Below are positions 25,892 to 33,643 of a DNA stretch of 64,000 bases, piece after piece (within the stretch, counting starts at the first letter, position 1; each line of letters starts with the position of its first letter). Both the position numbers and the translations under genes were made by a program. The notes beneath the pieces were generated by a model that was not told where the DNA came from, made no database searches, and was given only the letters and a program-made list of their open reading frames with translations. The stretch comes from an uncultured Lachnospiraceae bacterium (GTDB lineage Bacteria; Bacillota; Clostridia; Lachnospirales; Lachnospiraceae): positions 1-64,000 of the forward strand of contig CAMUZQ010000006.1 in NCBI GenBank assembly GCA_947165275.1. The letters run 5' to 3'.

Positions 25892-26725
25892 CTATATATA
25901 TTCCCTCAGTTCTCCCAGGCAGCTCTCAAAATCAACCCCGTACCACCGCTTATCAGGATCTCCTTCTGTCTCCTCTATACAACGGTTTACAAAATCAACC
26001 GCATGCTTTGATGCCTCCCCTATAGTCTGTCCATCCATAAGGCAGCCGGTCACGACAGACGAGAAAATGTCTCCGGTGCCAAGATACCTTCCGTTATGTT
26101 TTGTATTTACAGCTGATGAAACCTTATCGCATGTCCTGTCATAAGACATAGCGCCCATGGAATCATCACTGAAATGGATACCGGTGATCACTACCCTTTC
26201 CGGCCCCATATCTGACAGCTTATGCAGCATACCGGCTATCTCCTCCCCGGAAAAATCTCCCGGTTCTCTGTAATCCTTACCTAGGAGAAGGCAGGCCTCC
26301 GTCAGATTAGGTATGATAACATCAGCTTTTTTTATTAATGGACGCATATATATGACAAAATCCCGGGGAAGCCCTGAATAAAGAATGCCATCGTCAGCCA
26401 TGGCAGGATCGATCACTACCAGAGTGTCCTGTTCCCTGAACTCATCTATGAACCAGGATATCTCCTCTATCTGCTCCGTAGAACCCAGATATCCGGTGTA
26501 GATTGCATCAAAACGCATGTTGTTTTTCTTTAACTGCGCCGATATATCTTTTATCTTATCAGAAAGATCGTATGTTATGAAACTCTCAAATGCAGTATGT
26601 GTAGATAAAAGTGCTGTAGGAAGCACCGACGTTTCCATACCAAGACAGGACAATACGGGTATCGCCGCCGTCAAAGAACATTTACCGACACAGGATATAT
26701 CCTGTAAAGTAATGACTCTTTTCAT
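25892..26725 (-). CDS. Pyridoxal/pyridoxamine kinase (PdxK/PdxY-like)
   Basis: This 277-residue ribokinase-fold enzyme phosphorylates B6 vitamers towards PLP. Family marks are 'LQDISCVGKCSLTAAIPVLS', the 'GYLGS' loop, 'VVIDPAMADDGILY', 'IIPNLTEACLL' and the catalytic 'GTGDIFSSVVTG' with Asp. PLP is the cofactor of SufS, encoded in the same run, which gives a logical link. No clear Shine-Dalgarno precedes the ATG; it starts 10 bp after the L,D-transpeptidase stop and may rely on coupling. Confidence 0.9.
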   Translation of the reverse strand: MKRVITLQDISCVGKCSLTAAIPVLSCLGMETSVLPTALLSTHTAFESFITYDLSDKIKDISAQLKKNNMRFDAIYTGYLGSTEQIEEISWFIDEFREQDTLVVIDPAMADDGILYSGLPRDFVIYMRPLIKKADVIIPNLTEACLLLGKDYREPGDFSGEEIAGMLHKLSDMGPERVVITGIHFSDDSMGAMSYDRTCDKVSSAVNTKHNGRYLGTGDIFSSVVTGCLMDGQTIGEASKHAVDFVNRCIEETEGDPDKRWYGVDFESCLGELREYI

Positions 26726-26735
26726 TTAATTGAGC

Positions 26736-27593
26736 TCATGAATGAATAATAACAGTCGTGCCCACAGAAATCGTATTGAACAGGGCCTCTGCCATGCTTC
26801 TGGGCATATTTACGCAGCCATGAGAACCGTTTGTCTTATATATCTCACCGCCGAAGGAGCTTCTCCATGAAGCATCATGTAATCCGTAATTGCCTGTGAA
26901 GGGCATCCAGTACTTGACAAAAGATGCATATCCCGGTCCTTTTAAGGTCCTGTTGGTTGCCTTGTTATAAACCTGAAAGGTTCCCTGAGGAGTATCATGA
27001 TGGGCTGACTCATTTCCGGTCACTATCTCGGAAACAAGAGTCGGTACACCATTCTGATAATATGTGAGCTTCTGTTCTGTGATATTTACATCTACATAGG
27101 TCTGACCGTCGGGAACAACCACCTGCTTCTGCTCCTCAGCAGCCCTGCTCTGCTCCTCAGCAGCCTGTGCTGCAGCATTCTCCAAGGCTCCCGGAACACT
27201 TGAAACAGTCATTACGGGAACTCTCGTTGCATTTATGCCACTGTTTATGGCGCTTATCAGATACTGCTTCTCCATCTCCTGGTTCATGACAGTAACACCG
27301 GGAAACTCATAAATGGAAGCGAGACTTGAAATGAAATTGCCTACTGCAGCCTGGTCTGCACAGAAATTACCTGCCGCATCAAGGGCAAAGGAACCGTCCT
27401 CATTCCTCCGGAGCAGATTTACCATCCCTGCCTGGTCAAGAGTAAAGACTGACTGTACTCCCCCGGGGATAACATATGAACTGAAATCGTAAGCCACCGA
27501 TGCCACATTCTGCGCTTTTGCCTCTCCCGAAGGGATAACAAGTGCCAGAACAAATGCCAGAACCGCTGCGACAGATAATACAAACCTCTTCAT
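26736..27593 (-). CDS. Secreted YkuD-family L,D-transpeptidase
   Basis: The start at 27593 is fixed by GGGGAGAGGG about 5 nt upstream; the frame extends 36 codons further without sense. The 285-residue product has a Sec signal ending in GEAKA. A region with Ala/Glu-rich coiled sequence follows (AAAQAAEEQSRAAEEQ), then a C-terminal YkuD domain with 'HDASW' and the catalytic 'SHGCVNMPRS'. It should make 3-3 crosslinks in peptidoglycan or anchor proteins. It is paralogous to the divergent gene at 27889. It may be the first gene of the long run, since only 10 bp and no terminator precede the kinase gene. Confidence 0.92.
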   Translation of the reverse strand: MKRFVLSVAAVLAFVLALVIPSGEAKAQNVASVAYDFSSYVIPGGVQSVFTLDQAGMVNLLRRNEDGSFALDAAGNFCADQAAVGNFISSLASIYEFPGVTVMNQEMEKQYLISAINSGINATRVPVMTVSSVPGALENAAAQAAEEQSRAAEEQKQVVVPDGQTYVDVNITEQKLTYYQNGVPTLVSEIVTGNESAHHDTPQGTFQVYNKATNRTLKGPGYASFVKYWMPFTGNYGLHDASWRSSFGGEIYKTNGSHGCVNMPRSMAEALFNTISVGTTVIIHS

Positions 27594-27659
27594 TTTTCCC
27601 TCTCCCCAAATACAATAATAATAAACGACAAGGTCTTTCCGACCTCTGCAGTAACTATA

Positions 27660-27689
27660 ATTATATGCACGTTCCGTCTTTACTTTCAA
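27660..27689 (-). promoter_or_regulatory. Sigma-70-type promoter for the minus-strand L,D-transpeptidase
   Basis: On the minus strand, TTGAAA (27684-27689) and a perfect TATAAT (27660-27665) are 18 bp apart. Transcription would start near 27653 and give a leader of about 60 nt. The leader holds a small hairpin AGGTC-GGAAA-GACCT (27631-27645) followed by TGTCGTTTATT. This promoter could also supply the downstream pdxK-suf run. Confidence 0.7.
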
Positions 27690-27740
27690 GTTTAAAATCA
27701 CATTTGTACCATCCGCCCGGTTTTATGCCATATCTTGTAG

Positions 27741-27770
27741 TTGATTGCCCTCATTTTTTACGGGTATAAT
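27741..27770 (+). promoter_or_regulatory. Sigma-70-type promoter for the plus-strand L,D-transpeptidase
   Basis: TTGATT (27741-27746) and a perfect TATAAT (27765-27770) are 18 bp apart. It lies divergent to the minus-strand promoter, their -35 boxes about 50 bp apart. Transcription from about 27777 would give a 112-nt leader before the ATG at 27889. Confidence 0.7.
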
Positions 27771-27835
27771 ATTTTGTGACTTCCTGCGCGATAAATCTGA
27801 TTTTCGCTCAAGGACTCCGCGTTTTGCGATGATCT

Positions 27836-27866
27836 GGCAGGTTTCTCCGGAACCCTGTCGTTTTTT
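27836..27866 (+). terminator. Intrinsic terminator/attenuator in the leader of the plus-strand L,D-transpeptidase
   Basis: GGCAGGTTTC (27836-27845), loop TCCG, and GAACCCTGTC (27850-27859) pair over 10 bp with one mismatch and one G-U, followed by six T (27861-27866). It lies between the promoter and the ribosome site (GGGAGAGGGAGAG), so it would stop transcription before the gene. Two other hairpins precede it in the leader (27788-27807 and around 27817-27828), as in attenuators or riboswitches. No known aptamer class was recognised. Confidence 0.6.
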
Positions 27867-27888
27867 GGGAGAGGGAGAGTTGTATTTT

Positions 27889-28632
27889 ATGAAAAGTCTG
27901 TCTGTTCTGTGTGCCTTATCCGTATTTACCGCCACAGTCTTTATTCCCGTGCATCCGGCATATGCCCTGGAGAGCCGGGAGATTTCTTCAGAAGAAGAAA
28001 GCAGCGAAGAAGCATCTGACGTGATATCCGCCTCGGAAGCAGCTGTTATGGATCGCATCAGATCTGAAAAGATCTCCATCGAAGCCGCACATAATGCCAT
28101 TGATGAAGCCTCTGAATTAAACCGTTTCACCAATGACAGAGTCATAGCAGAGCGTATCCTGGCCGAGAAAGCCTCGATAAAGGCTGCCAGGGAAAATCTG
28201 GAAAGAGCTGCGGAAATAAACAAACAAAAGGAATATGCCGATATTATCGAATCAATGCCGGATCATACCTATATAGACATAGATCTCACGAAGCAGACGC
28301 TCACCTATTACATCAACGGCGGAGTGACCATGGTTTCGGATATAGTATCGGGTAATGTTTCAAGACGCTGTGACACTCCCCAGGGAGTTTATCAGATATA
28401 TGGGAAACAGAAAGGGCGTACTCTCAGAGGACCGAATTATGAAGCCTTTGTAAATTACTGGATGCCCTTCACCGGAAATTACGGAATACATGACGCTACC
28501 TGGAGGAGCTCCTTCGGAGGGGACATCTATCGAACTAACGGTTCCCACGGCTGTGTCAATATATCCAAATCAACTGCGGCCATCCTCTATGAGACCGCTC
28601 CTGTAGGAACAAAGGTCTTTGTGCACCTTTAA
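27889..28632 (+). CDS. Secreted YkuD-family L,D-transpeptidase (second paralogue)
   Basis: The start at 27889 follows GGGAGAGGGAGAG. The 247-residue product has a Sec signal ending around HPAYA, then an acidic, Ala/Glu-rich helical spacer ('AASKAARENLERAAEINK'-type sequence). The YkuD domain shows 'DLTKQTLTYYINGG', 'GIHDATW' and the catalytic 'SHGCVNISKS'. The C-terminal domain is close to that of the divergent neighbour, while the spacers differ. It converges on the DegV gene with 9 bp between stops. Confidence 0.92.
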   Translation: MKSLSVLCALSVFTATVFIPVHPAYALESREISSEEESSEEASDVISASEAAVMDRIRSEKISIEAAHNAIDEASELNRFTNDRVIAERILAEKASIKAARENLERAAEINKQKEYADIIESMPDHTYIDIDLTKQTLTYYINGGVTMVSDIVSGNVSRRCDTPQGVYQIYGKQKGRTLRGPNYEAFVNYWMPFTGNYGIHDATWRSSFGGDIYRTNGSHGCVNISKSTAAILYETAPVGTKVFVHL

Positions 28633-28641
28633 ATGATCATT

Positions 28642-29517
28642 TCATCTTGTGATGCCCCTGAAAAACAATCCAAGCATTCCCGGTCCCACATGAGCCCCTG
28701 ATACGGGCTCATGTTCGCATATGCATATCTCAGCCTCCGGGCTGATCCGTGATATAAGCTCCGCCAGATGTCCCGCATCCTCCAGACAGTCTCCGTGGGA
28801 TATGCATACAGGAAGATCCTGTGTTTCGGTCTTTTTCTCCTTATATTTGTCAGCAAGCATCTCTACAGCCTTACGGCGTCCGCGCACCTTATCACAGGGA
28901 ACGATATGTCCTGTTGTATCGCCGTATAATATTGGTTTAATATTAAGAATAGTGCCGATGTTTGCAGCTACGCCGCTCACTCTCCCGGTACGTTTGAGAA
29001 ACCCCAGATCATCAACGGTAAAGTACTGACAGGCATGTATCACCTCATTATCAAGTATCTCTCCCGCTTCTGCCGCCGGTACCCCGTCCCGGGCAAGCCT
29101 TGCGGCCCGTACCGCCAGAAGCCCGCTCCCGAAACCGCAGCCCTTTGAATCTACCACATGGACTGTACGTCCCGGATATTTCTCCATCAGCTCCTGTCCG
29201 GTGGCCCATGCCGCACTATAGGTCCCGCTTATGCCCGAACTCATCGAAATGTATATGATATCGATCCCCTGCTCCAGAACAGGCGCAAAGGAGGAAAGGA
29301 ATCCCTCCATCCCAAGAAGACTTGTCTGTACAGTAACCCCCGCCCGCAGACGGTCATAATACGAATGGGCGTCAAAGAGCTCCAGATTTCCGTCATAGAC
29401 CTCCATCCTCCCGTCGATCAGATATTCGCAGGGAAGAATCCTTATCCCATCCATCATTTTTTTCGGCAGATTTGCGGTGCCGTCCGCAAATACTAAAAAA
29501 GACATCCCTTCACCCAT
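28642..29517 (-). CDS. DegV-family fatty-acid-binding protein
   Basis: This 291-residue cytoplasmic protein belongs to the DegV/FakB fold, which holds a fatty acid for a fatty-acid kinase. Signs are 'ADGTANLP' near the start, the 'VQTSLLGMEGF' loop (family TSQPS-type), 'IIYISMSSGISGTYSAA', and 'DDLGFLKRTGRVSG'. FakA is not in the window. A second ATG four codons in (29505) follows GGATGGGTGAAGGG and could be the true start. Confidence 0.88.
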   Translation of the reverse strand: MGEGMSFLVFADGTANLPKKMMDGIRILPCEYLIDGRMEVYDGNLELFDAHSYYDRLRAGVTVQTSLLGMEGFLSSFAPVLEQGIDIIYISMSSGISGTYSAAWATGQELMEKYPGRTVHVVDSKGCGFGSGLLAVRAARLARDGVPAAEAGEILDNEVIHACQYFTVDDLGFLKRTGRVSGVAANIGTILNIKPILYGDTTGHIVPCDKVRGRRKAVEMLADKYKEKKTETQDLPVCISHGDCLEDAGHLAELISRISPEAEICICEHEPVSGAHVGPGMLGLFFRGITR

Positions 29518-29566
29518 CCATGATAAAAATACTGCTTATCTGACGGTCATGCCTCCACCGGCATCA

Positions 29567-32104
29567 TCAGTCCGGCTCAGGCACCCTCTTCCAGTAGGAC
29601 TTTTCAAAAATATTGTCATGTATGCTGTACCAGGGCTCATCATCCGTCGTAAACCTGATCTTATCTGCTGTATTCGGTTCATCGATCGTAGACCAGTTAT
29701 GCGATAAGGTCACATACTGCAGGTCTTCATTTTTTTCATGTCCGTCAAGCGCTCCTCCTGTGAAAGGATTCTTCGGATCCTGTATCAGATCCTTCACTGC
29801 AAGTACCGGAGTGTCCGCATTGGTCATATAATCATAGGACACCTTATATTCCCCGTCACCGAAATCCTTAAATAAAAACAGGGGATTAGCCTGCTCCATG
29901 TCAGTGCCGTCGTCCAGTATGAGTCCCGGGAAATTCCCAAGCATATCACCATGGTCAGCCACGATTATTATCCTTGTGTTTTCATACACGCCCATTTGTC
30001 TCAGTTTATCAAACCACTCGCCCAGCATTATAAGAGCGGCGGCATTGGTATGATATTCAATATAGTCCAGCCTTTCCTTTATCTCAAGGCGGTTTCCTTC
30101 CTCATCGATCCTGTAGCCCTTTTCAAGCCCCTCATTATCCACATGCCCCACCAGATCATAGTCAGGCAGCTGAAACTCTGTCTGCTGATGAGTCATTTCA
30201 TTATCCAGTATCATGAAGGTATTATTGTCGGAGTCCTCTATTTTTGTCATCGTTGACATATTCTTCAGCACACCCCAGCAGGTAAGGATATCCCAGTTCA
30301 CCTCTCCGGGCTTTTCCGCACGCAGATACCCGGCTTCATCATATATGAAGGGCTGGAGCGGCATCGGGCTCACTCTCATAAGACTGTACATGAAAAAAGA
30401 CCTTCTCCTGGCGGTTTCCACCGTTGCATAGTACTCCCTGACCGCAAAATGCCCTCTTGCATGATAGGCCTTTACGCCGGGATACTTATCGTAAATAGAA
30501 AGGTCCGGCCAGGTCGTATAGCCTGCATAGGGCGGATCAATGACGGTAGACTCATAGCCCTCATTCGAGAAAAGCACCGGCAGCACTGACAGGGCCTCAT
30601 CCTGCTTTTCACCAAGAGTCATATCAGTCCTCGCGTTGATAGCTACGGGAGAGTACTCATATCCGCCGTAAAGGGCAGCCGAGGTAAAATTCGTATGCAT
30701 CCCGAAGGATACAGTATTAGGGTAATAGGTAAAGCCGGAGAATTTCTGCTTAAGCTCCGGTCTCTCAGCCATCAGAAAAGGCACATATCCGGATATAGCC
30801 TTGTCCAGCATTATCACTATGACATTTTTTCCCCGGGTGGAAAGATTGAATTCAGGCTCGGTCTCCACATCATACAGATTAAAATCCGTTTTGGATATCA
30901 CTCTGATGGTCCTAAGCACATTAAAGGCGGAAATAAGGACAAGACTTGCCGTGACTGCGGCATATATACCTGTAATGACTGCCGGCTTTTTCTTACGGAT
31001 AAGGCTCATGATCACTAAAGTAACCACCAGCGCAGCAAGCTGGATCAGGATCTCCTTTACGGTGAAAACCGGAAATTCCTTATATTGCAGATCTGCAGAT
31101 ACGATCCCCATATCTCTGGCAAAAAGGAAATAATCCACTGCCGTTATCCCGCACAGAAGCCAGATTGAAAAGCCTATCCGCCTCTTCACCCTGTTTGAAG
31201 CAAGAGCATAAAACACCGATAACCAGCACAGGAAAAATCCGGCCGAAATGCAAAGTGAGCTCAGCACATAGGTAAGAGGATTTTTATATGCCAGCATCTC
31301 CACAAATTCCGTAGGTGAGGAAGCCACCAGAGCAGACGGGATGACCACCCCTGTAAGGCAGGTCAGTGTGACCGCTCCGCCCAGGTACAGCGAAAGAGAC
31401 GGCGCCTTATCGGCTGCTTTTCTCTCAGCAGGCTTTACCGGCTCCTTGAGGACTATATTCTTCACAAGCGAAAAGACATTATTCATCGTCCAGTATAACA
31501 CGAGTCCGGAAGGAGACTGATACAGCAGTATGAGAAAAAGGAGCGCCATCACATAGATCTGGATATTGTCCTTAAACGGAGTCCCCCATGTATAAATAAC
31601 GGCAGCTATGCAGTTTATAAGTGTCATGATCACCGGAAGTATATTTATGGCAAAGGATCCTGCCTGCAGCAATCCGTCAGCAGCTCCCAGATCAGTAATG
31701 CAAAGAAATGAGGTCCCGTTCAGCAGATTGAGATTTGACAGGAAATGATAGGCCGCCATGAAAAAAGGGATCTGAAGGAGCAGTGATACCGAGCTCCTCA
31801 GTGAATACAGAGGATGGTAGTCCATCTTTCTGTAATATGCGGAAAGCATCATGATCCTCTCATCTCCCTTGAAGACCTTCTTTAAATGATCAGTCCCGCG
31901 TTTCATCTTCTCCTGCCGCAGACGCTCCTCAGCCTGTATGGCATCTGCCCTCATATATAGCGGAAGAAGCAGGAAATTAATGACTATACTCACGCCGATG
32001 ATAGCTATACCCGGATTGTCACTGATTCGGTTTATAAGGGTAAAGCATATCTCCAACAGTAATTCTATCGGATATATTAAGATGTAATATAAGAAATGCA
32101 ACAT
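29567..32104 (-). CDS. YidC/Oxa1 insertase fused to an LtaS-like sulfatase-family domain
   Basis: The 845-residue protein joins two families. Residues about 1-230 are YidC/Oxa1-like: 'NPGIAIIGVSIVINFLLLPL', a charged hairpin with 'ERLRQEKMKRG', 'LLQIPFFMAAYHFLS', and 'SPSGLVLYWTMNNVFSLVK'. About 240-410 add five or so TM helices. About 425-845 form an alkaline-phosphatase/sulfatase fold: 'VIVIMLDKAISGY' (metal Asp), a Thr-rich nucleophile loop 'MHTNFTSAALYGG', and 'VADHGDMLGN' near the end, as in lipoteichoic-acid synthase-type phosphotransferases. The C-terminal domain would face outside. It may modify a membrane or cell-wall polymer, with the YidC part serving as a membrane anchor or insertase. 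Confidence 0.88.
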   Translation of the reverse strand: MLHFLYYILIYPIELLLEICFTLINRISDNPGIAIIGVSIVINFLLLPLYMRADAIQAEERLRQEKMKRGTDHLKKVFKGDERIMMLSAYYRKMDYHPLYSLRSSVSLLLQIPFFMAAYHFLSNLNLLNGTSFLCITDLGAADGLLQAGSFAINILPVIMTLINCIAAVIYTWGTPFKDNIQIYVMALLFLILLYQSPSGLVLYWTMNNVFSLVKNIVLKEPVKPAERKAADKAPSLSLYLGGAVTLTCLTGVVIPSALVASSPTEFVEMLAYKNPLTYVLSSLCISAGFFLCWLSVFYALASNRVKRRIGFSIWLLCGITAVDYFLFARDMGIVSADLQYKEFPVFTVKEILIQLAALVVTLVIMSLIRKKKPAVITGIYAAVTASLVLISAFNVLRTIRVISKTDFNLYDVETEPEFNLSTRGKNVIVIMLDKAISGYVPFLMAERPELKQKFSGFTYYPNTVSFGMHTNFTSAALYGGYEYSPVAINARTDMTLGEKQDEALSVLPVLFSNEGYESTVIDPPYAGYTTWPDLSIYDKYPGVKAYHARGHFAVREYYATVETARRRSFFMYSLMRVSPMPLQPFIYDEAGYLRAEKPGEVNWDILTCWGVLKNMSTMTKIEDSDNNTFMILDNEMTHQQTEFQLPDYDLVGHVDNEGLEKGYRIDEEGNRLEIKERLDYIEYHTNAAALIMLGEWFDKLRQMGVYENTRIIIVADHGDMLGNFPGLILDDGTDMEQANPLFLFKDFGDGEYKVSYDYMTNADTPVLAVKDLIQDPKNPFTGGALDGHEKNEDLQYVTLSHNWSTIDEPNTADKIRFTTDDEPWYSIHDNIFEKSYWKRVPEPD

Positions 32105-32110
32105 TCTCGG

Positions 32111-32139
32111 ATAATATCACAAAATCAAACACACATCAA
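32111..32139 (-). promoter_or_regulatory. Promoter abutting the YidC-sulfatase start codon (leaderless mRNA likely)
   Basis: On the minus strand TTGATG (32134-32139) and TATTAT (32111-32116) are 17 bp apart. Only six nucleotides (CCGAGA) separate the -10 box from the ATG at 32104, so transcription would begin at or next to the start codon. There is no Shine-Dalgarno, and the next in-frame ATG is some 50 codons in, within the conserved insertase core. This fits a leaderless transcript. Confidence 0.5.
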
Positions 32140-32206
32140 GACAAAACTGCCGCCGAAGCTGTATACAGCCACAGACATATAACGCTTGTTTTCATTCAGT
32201 TGTTTC

Positions 32207-33508
32207 TTAGCCGTCATTCTCTTTTTTTATAAAAAACTGATCAAAGCCTGTCGTTTCTATTATTTCACGGACCGCTTCATTTATGCCTGTCATTTCAAAA
32301 CCATCCTTATCCTTCAGCGATTTATACATGATAAGGAGCACGCGAAGCCCCGCTGACGAGACATAGGCCATCCTGCTGACATCAATGTGAATGCCGGTAA
32401 TGCCCTCTCCTGCTTCCTGGAAATGCTTCAAAAGCTCCGGTGCTGTGATCGTATCCATACGTCCCTGGATACTCACCTCAAACAAACCGTCCTTAAGCGA
32501 GCTTTTCACTTCAAAGGGAAGATCCGGATCAGCTATCGTTTCTGATGATCCCGCAGCATCATCCTGTCCTTTTTCCTTAAAATCAGGGTCTGCAGTGATC
32601 TTCCAGACATTTACATGCTTCATGTTTTCCTTAAGCTTTTCTATTTCCTCTTCTGTCATGGCATCAAAAAGCTGAAGCTTAATGTCCTCCCTGAAATAAG
32701 GCACCTTCTCTACCAGAAGTCCTCTTGATCTGTACCGCGCTTCGATCTTCTTATAATCCACAGCGAGCGTTCCGCCGGAGTCTTTTACGACACTTGCGTT
32801 ATTCTTATGCAGATCCGTGTCCGACTGCCCGCTGAAACCCTTCCTTGAAGCCACCAAAAGCTCCATCGCCCTGTCTCCCGCGACAGCCTTGTATACCGCC
32901 ATATAATACTCAAACGTCTCCACATCCGCATTAAGCCAGCATCCTCCTTTTTCAGACAGGATCCGTCTTATATTCACAGAGAGCTGTCTGGTTTCTTCCG
33001 ATGTCAGATAAACGGTAAGCCCCTCAGTTGCTATGCATACAGGACCTTCAGCAAGGTCTGCCGCTGCCTTCATGCTTTCGTAATTTGTAACATCTACAAC
33101 CTGAAAACTGATATGTTTTTTCTGTTCCTCATCTGTCATGGATTCAATTATCGGAGAAAAATCATTGATCACAGCAGGAAGATCGCAGCCTATATACTGC
33201 ATCCCCTTCTCAGCAAACTCAAATACCTTTGGCGTATAGCCGCACGGAAGATCGATCAGAGTCTTATATCCGCTTTCCTCGATAGTTCTGTTGATCGCAA
33301 CATAACGAAGCTCTCTGACTATATCGGAAGGTCTGTTTATCATGTCATTCTGATCCACCCCGTGGAATATCGATTCTTTTTCGACTCCCATCTTTTCAAG
33401 GATCTCCAAAGCTTTGTCATAGTGCGCATTAGCCAGCATGATAAGCGTTGTTATCGCTGTGTTGGAGGTAGGATTAACCTTAATGTTGAGTTCCTTTGTT
33501 TCATTCAT
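32207..33508 (-). CDS. SAM-dependent (leucine-carboxyl-methyltransferase-like) enzyme with C-terminal STAS domain
   Basis: The 433-residue protein starts after AAAGGAG. Residues about 60-310 are an LCM/PPM1-type methyltransferase: 'LIDLPCGYTPKV' (SAM motif I), 'YIGCDLPAVI' (acidic loop), 'CIATEGLTVYL' and 'GGCWLNADVETFE'. Residues about 335-430 are STAS: 'FEVSIQGRMDTITAPELL' and 'IDVSRMAYVSSAGLRVLL', with Ser residues at the antagonist phosphosite. A paralogue of the same layout lies at 48067-49317. The substrate is unknown. The STAS part may tether it to a partner-switch kinase or to a stressosome-like assembly. Confidence 0.85.
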   Translation of the reverse strand: MNETKELNIKVNPTSNTAITTLIMLANAHYDKALEILEKMGVEKESIFHGVDQNDMINRPSDIVRELRYVAINRTIEESGYKTLIDLPCGYTPKVFEFAEKGMQYIGCDLPAVINDFSPIIESMTDEEQKKHISFQVVDVTNYESMKAAADLAEGPVCIATEGLTVYLTSEETRQLSVNIRRILSEKGGCWLNADVETFEYYMAVYKAVAGDRAMELLVASRKGFSGQSDTDLHKNNASVVKDSGGTLAVDYKKIEARYRSRGLLVEKVPYFREDIKLQLFDAMTEEEIEKLKENMKHVNVWKITADPDFKEKGQDDAAGSSETIADPDLPFEVKSSLKDGLFEVSIQGRMDTITAPELLKHFQEAGEGITGIHIDVSRMAYVSSAGLRVLLIMYKSLKDKDGFEMTGINEAVREIIETTGFDQFFIKKENDG

Positions 33509-33553
33509 TGTATTTATTCTCCTTTAATACTATATTTTCAAATTCGTACTTGG

Positions 33554-33619
33554 CAGGTTTCTTTAGAAACCTGTCCGGTGAAGCCGGATTATGAAACATG
33601 CTTCCTTTGCATGTTTCAT
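33554..33619. other. Three consecutive hairpins between the DNA glycosylase and methyltransferase-STAS genes
   Basis: Perfect inverted repeats occur in a row. CAGGTTTC/GAAACCTG (33554-33573) has an 8-bp stem and 4-nt loop. TCCGG/CCGGA (33574-33588) has a 5-bp stem. ATGAAACATGC/GCATGTTTCAT (33591-33619) has an 11-bp stem and 7-nt loop. None is followed by a good T-run on the minus strand, so this is not a classical terminator. A weak promoter (CTGCCA, 16 bp, TATAGT) lies between the hairpins and the methyltransferase gene. Confidence 0.7.
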
Positions 33620-33643
33620 AACCTATGATATTTGAGATAGTTT

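Noticed and set aside
27777-27866. A cyclic-di-GMP-I (GEMM) riboswitch in the L,D-transpeptidase leader
   Set aside because: The TGGCAGGTTTC segment recalls the 3' side of GEMM, but the conserved GCAAAGCC segment is missing, so only a generic attenuator is claimed.
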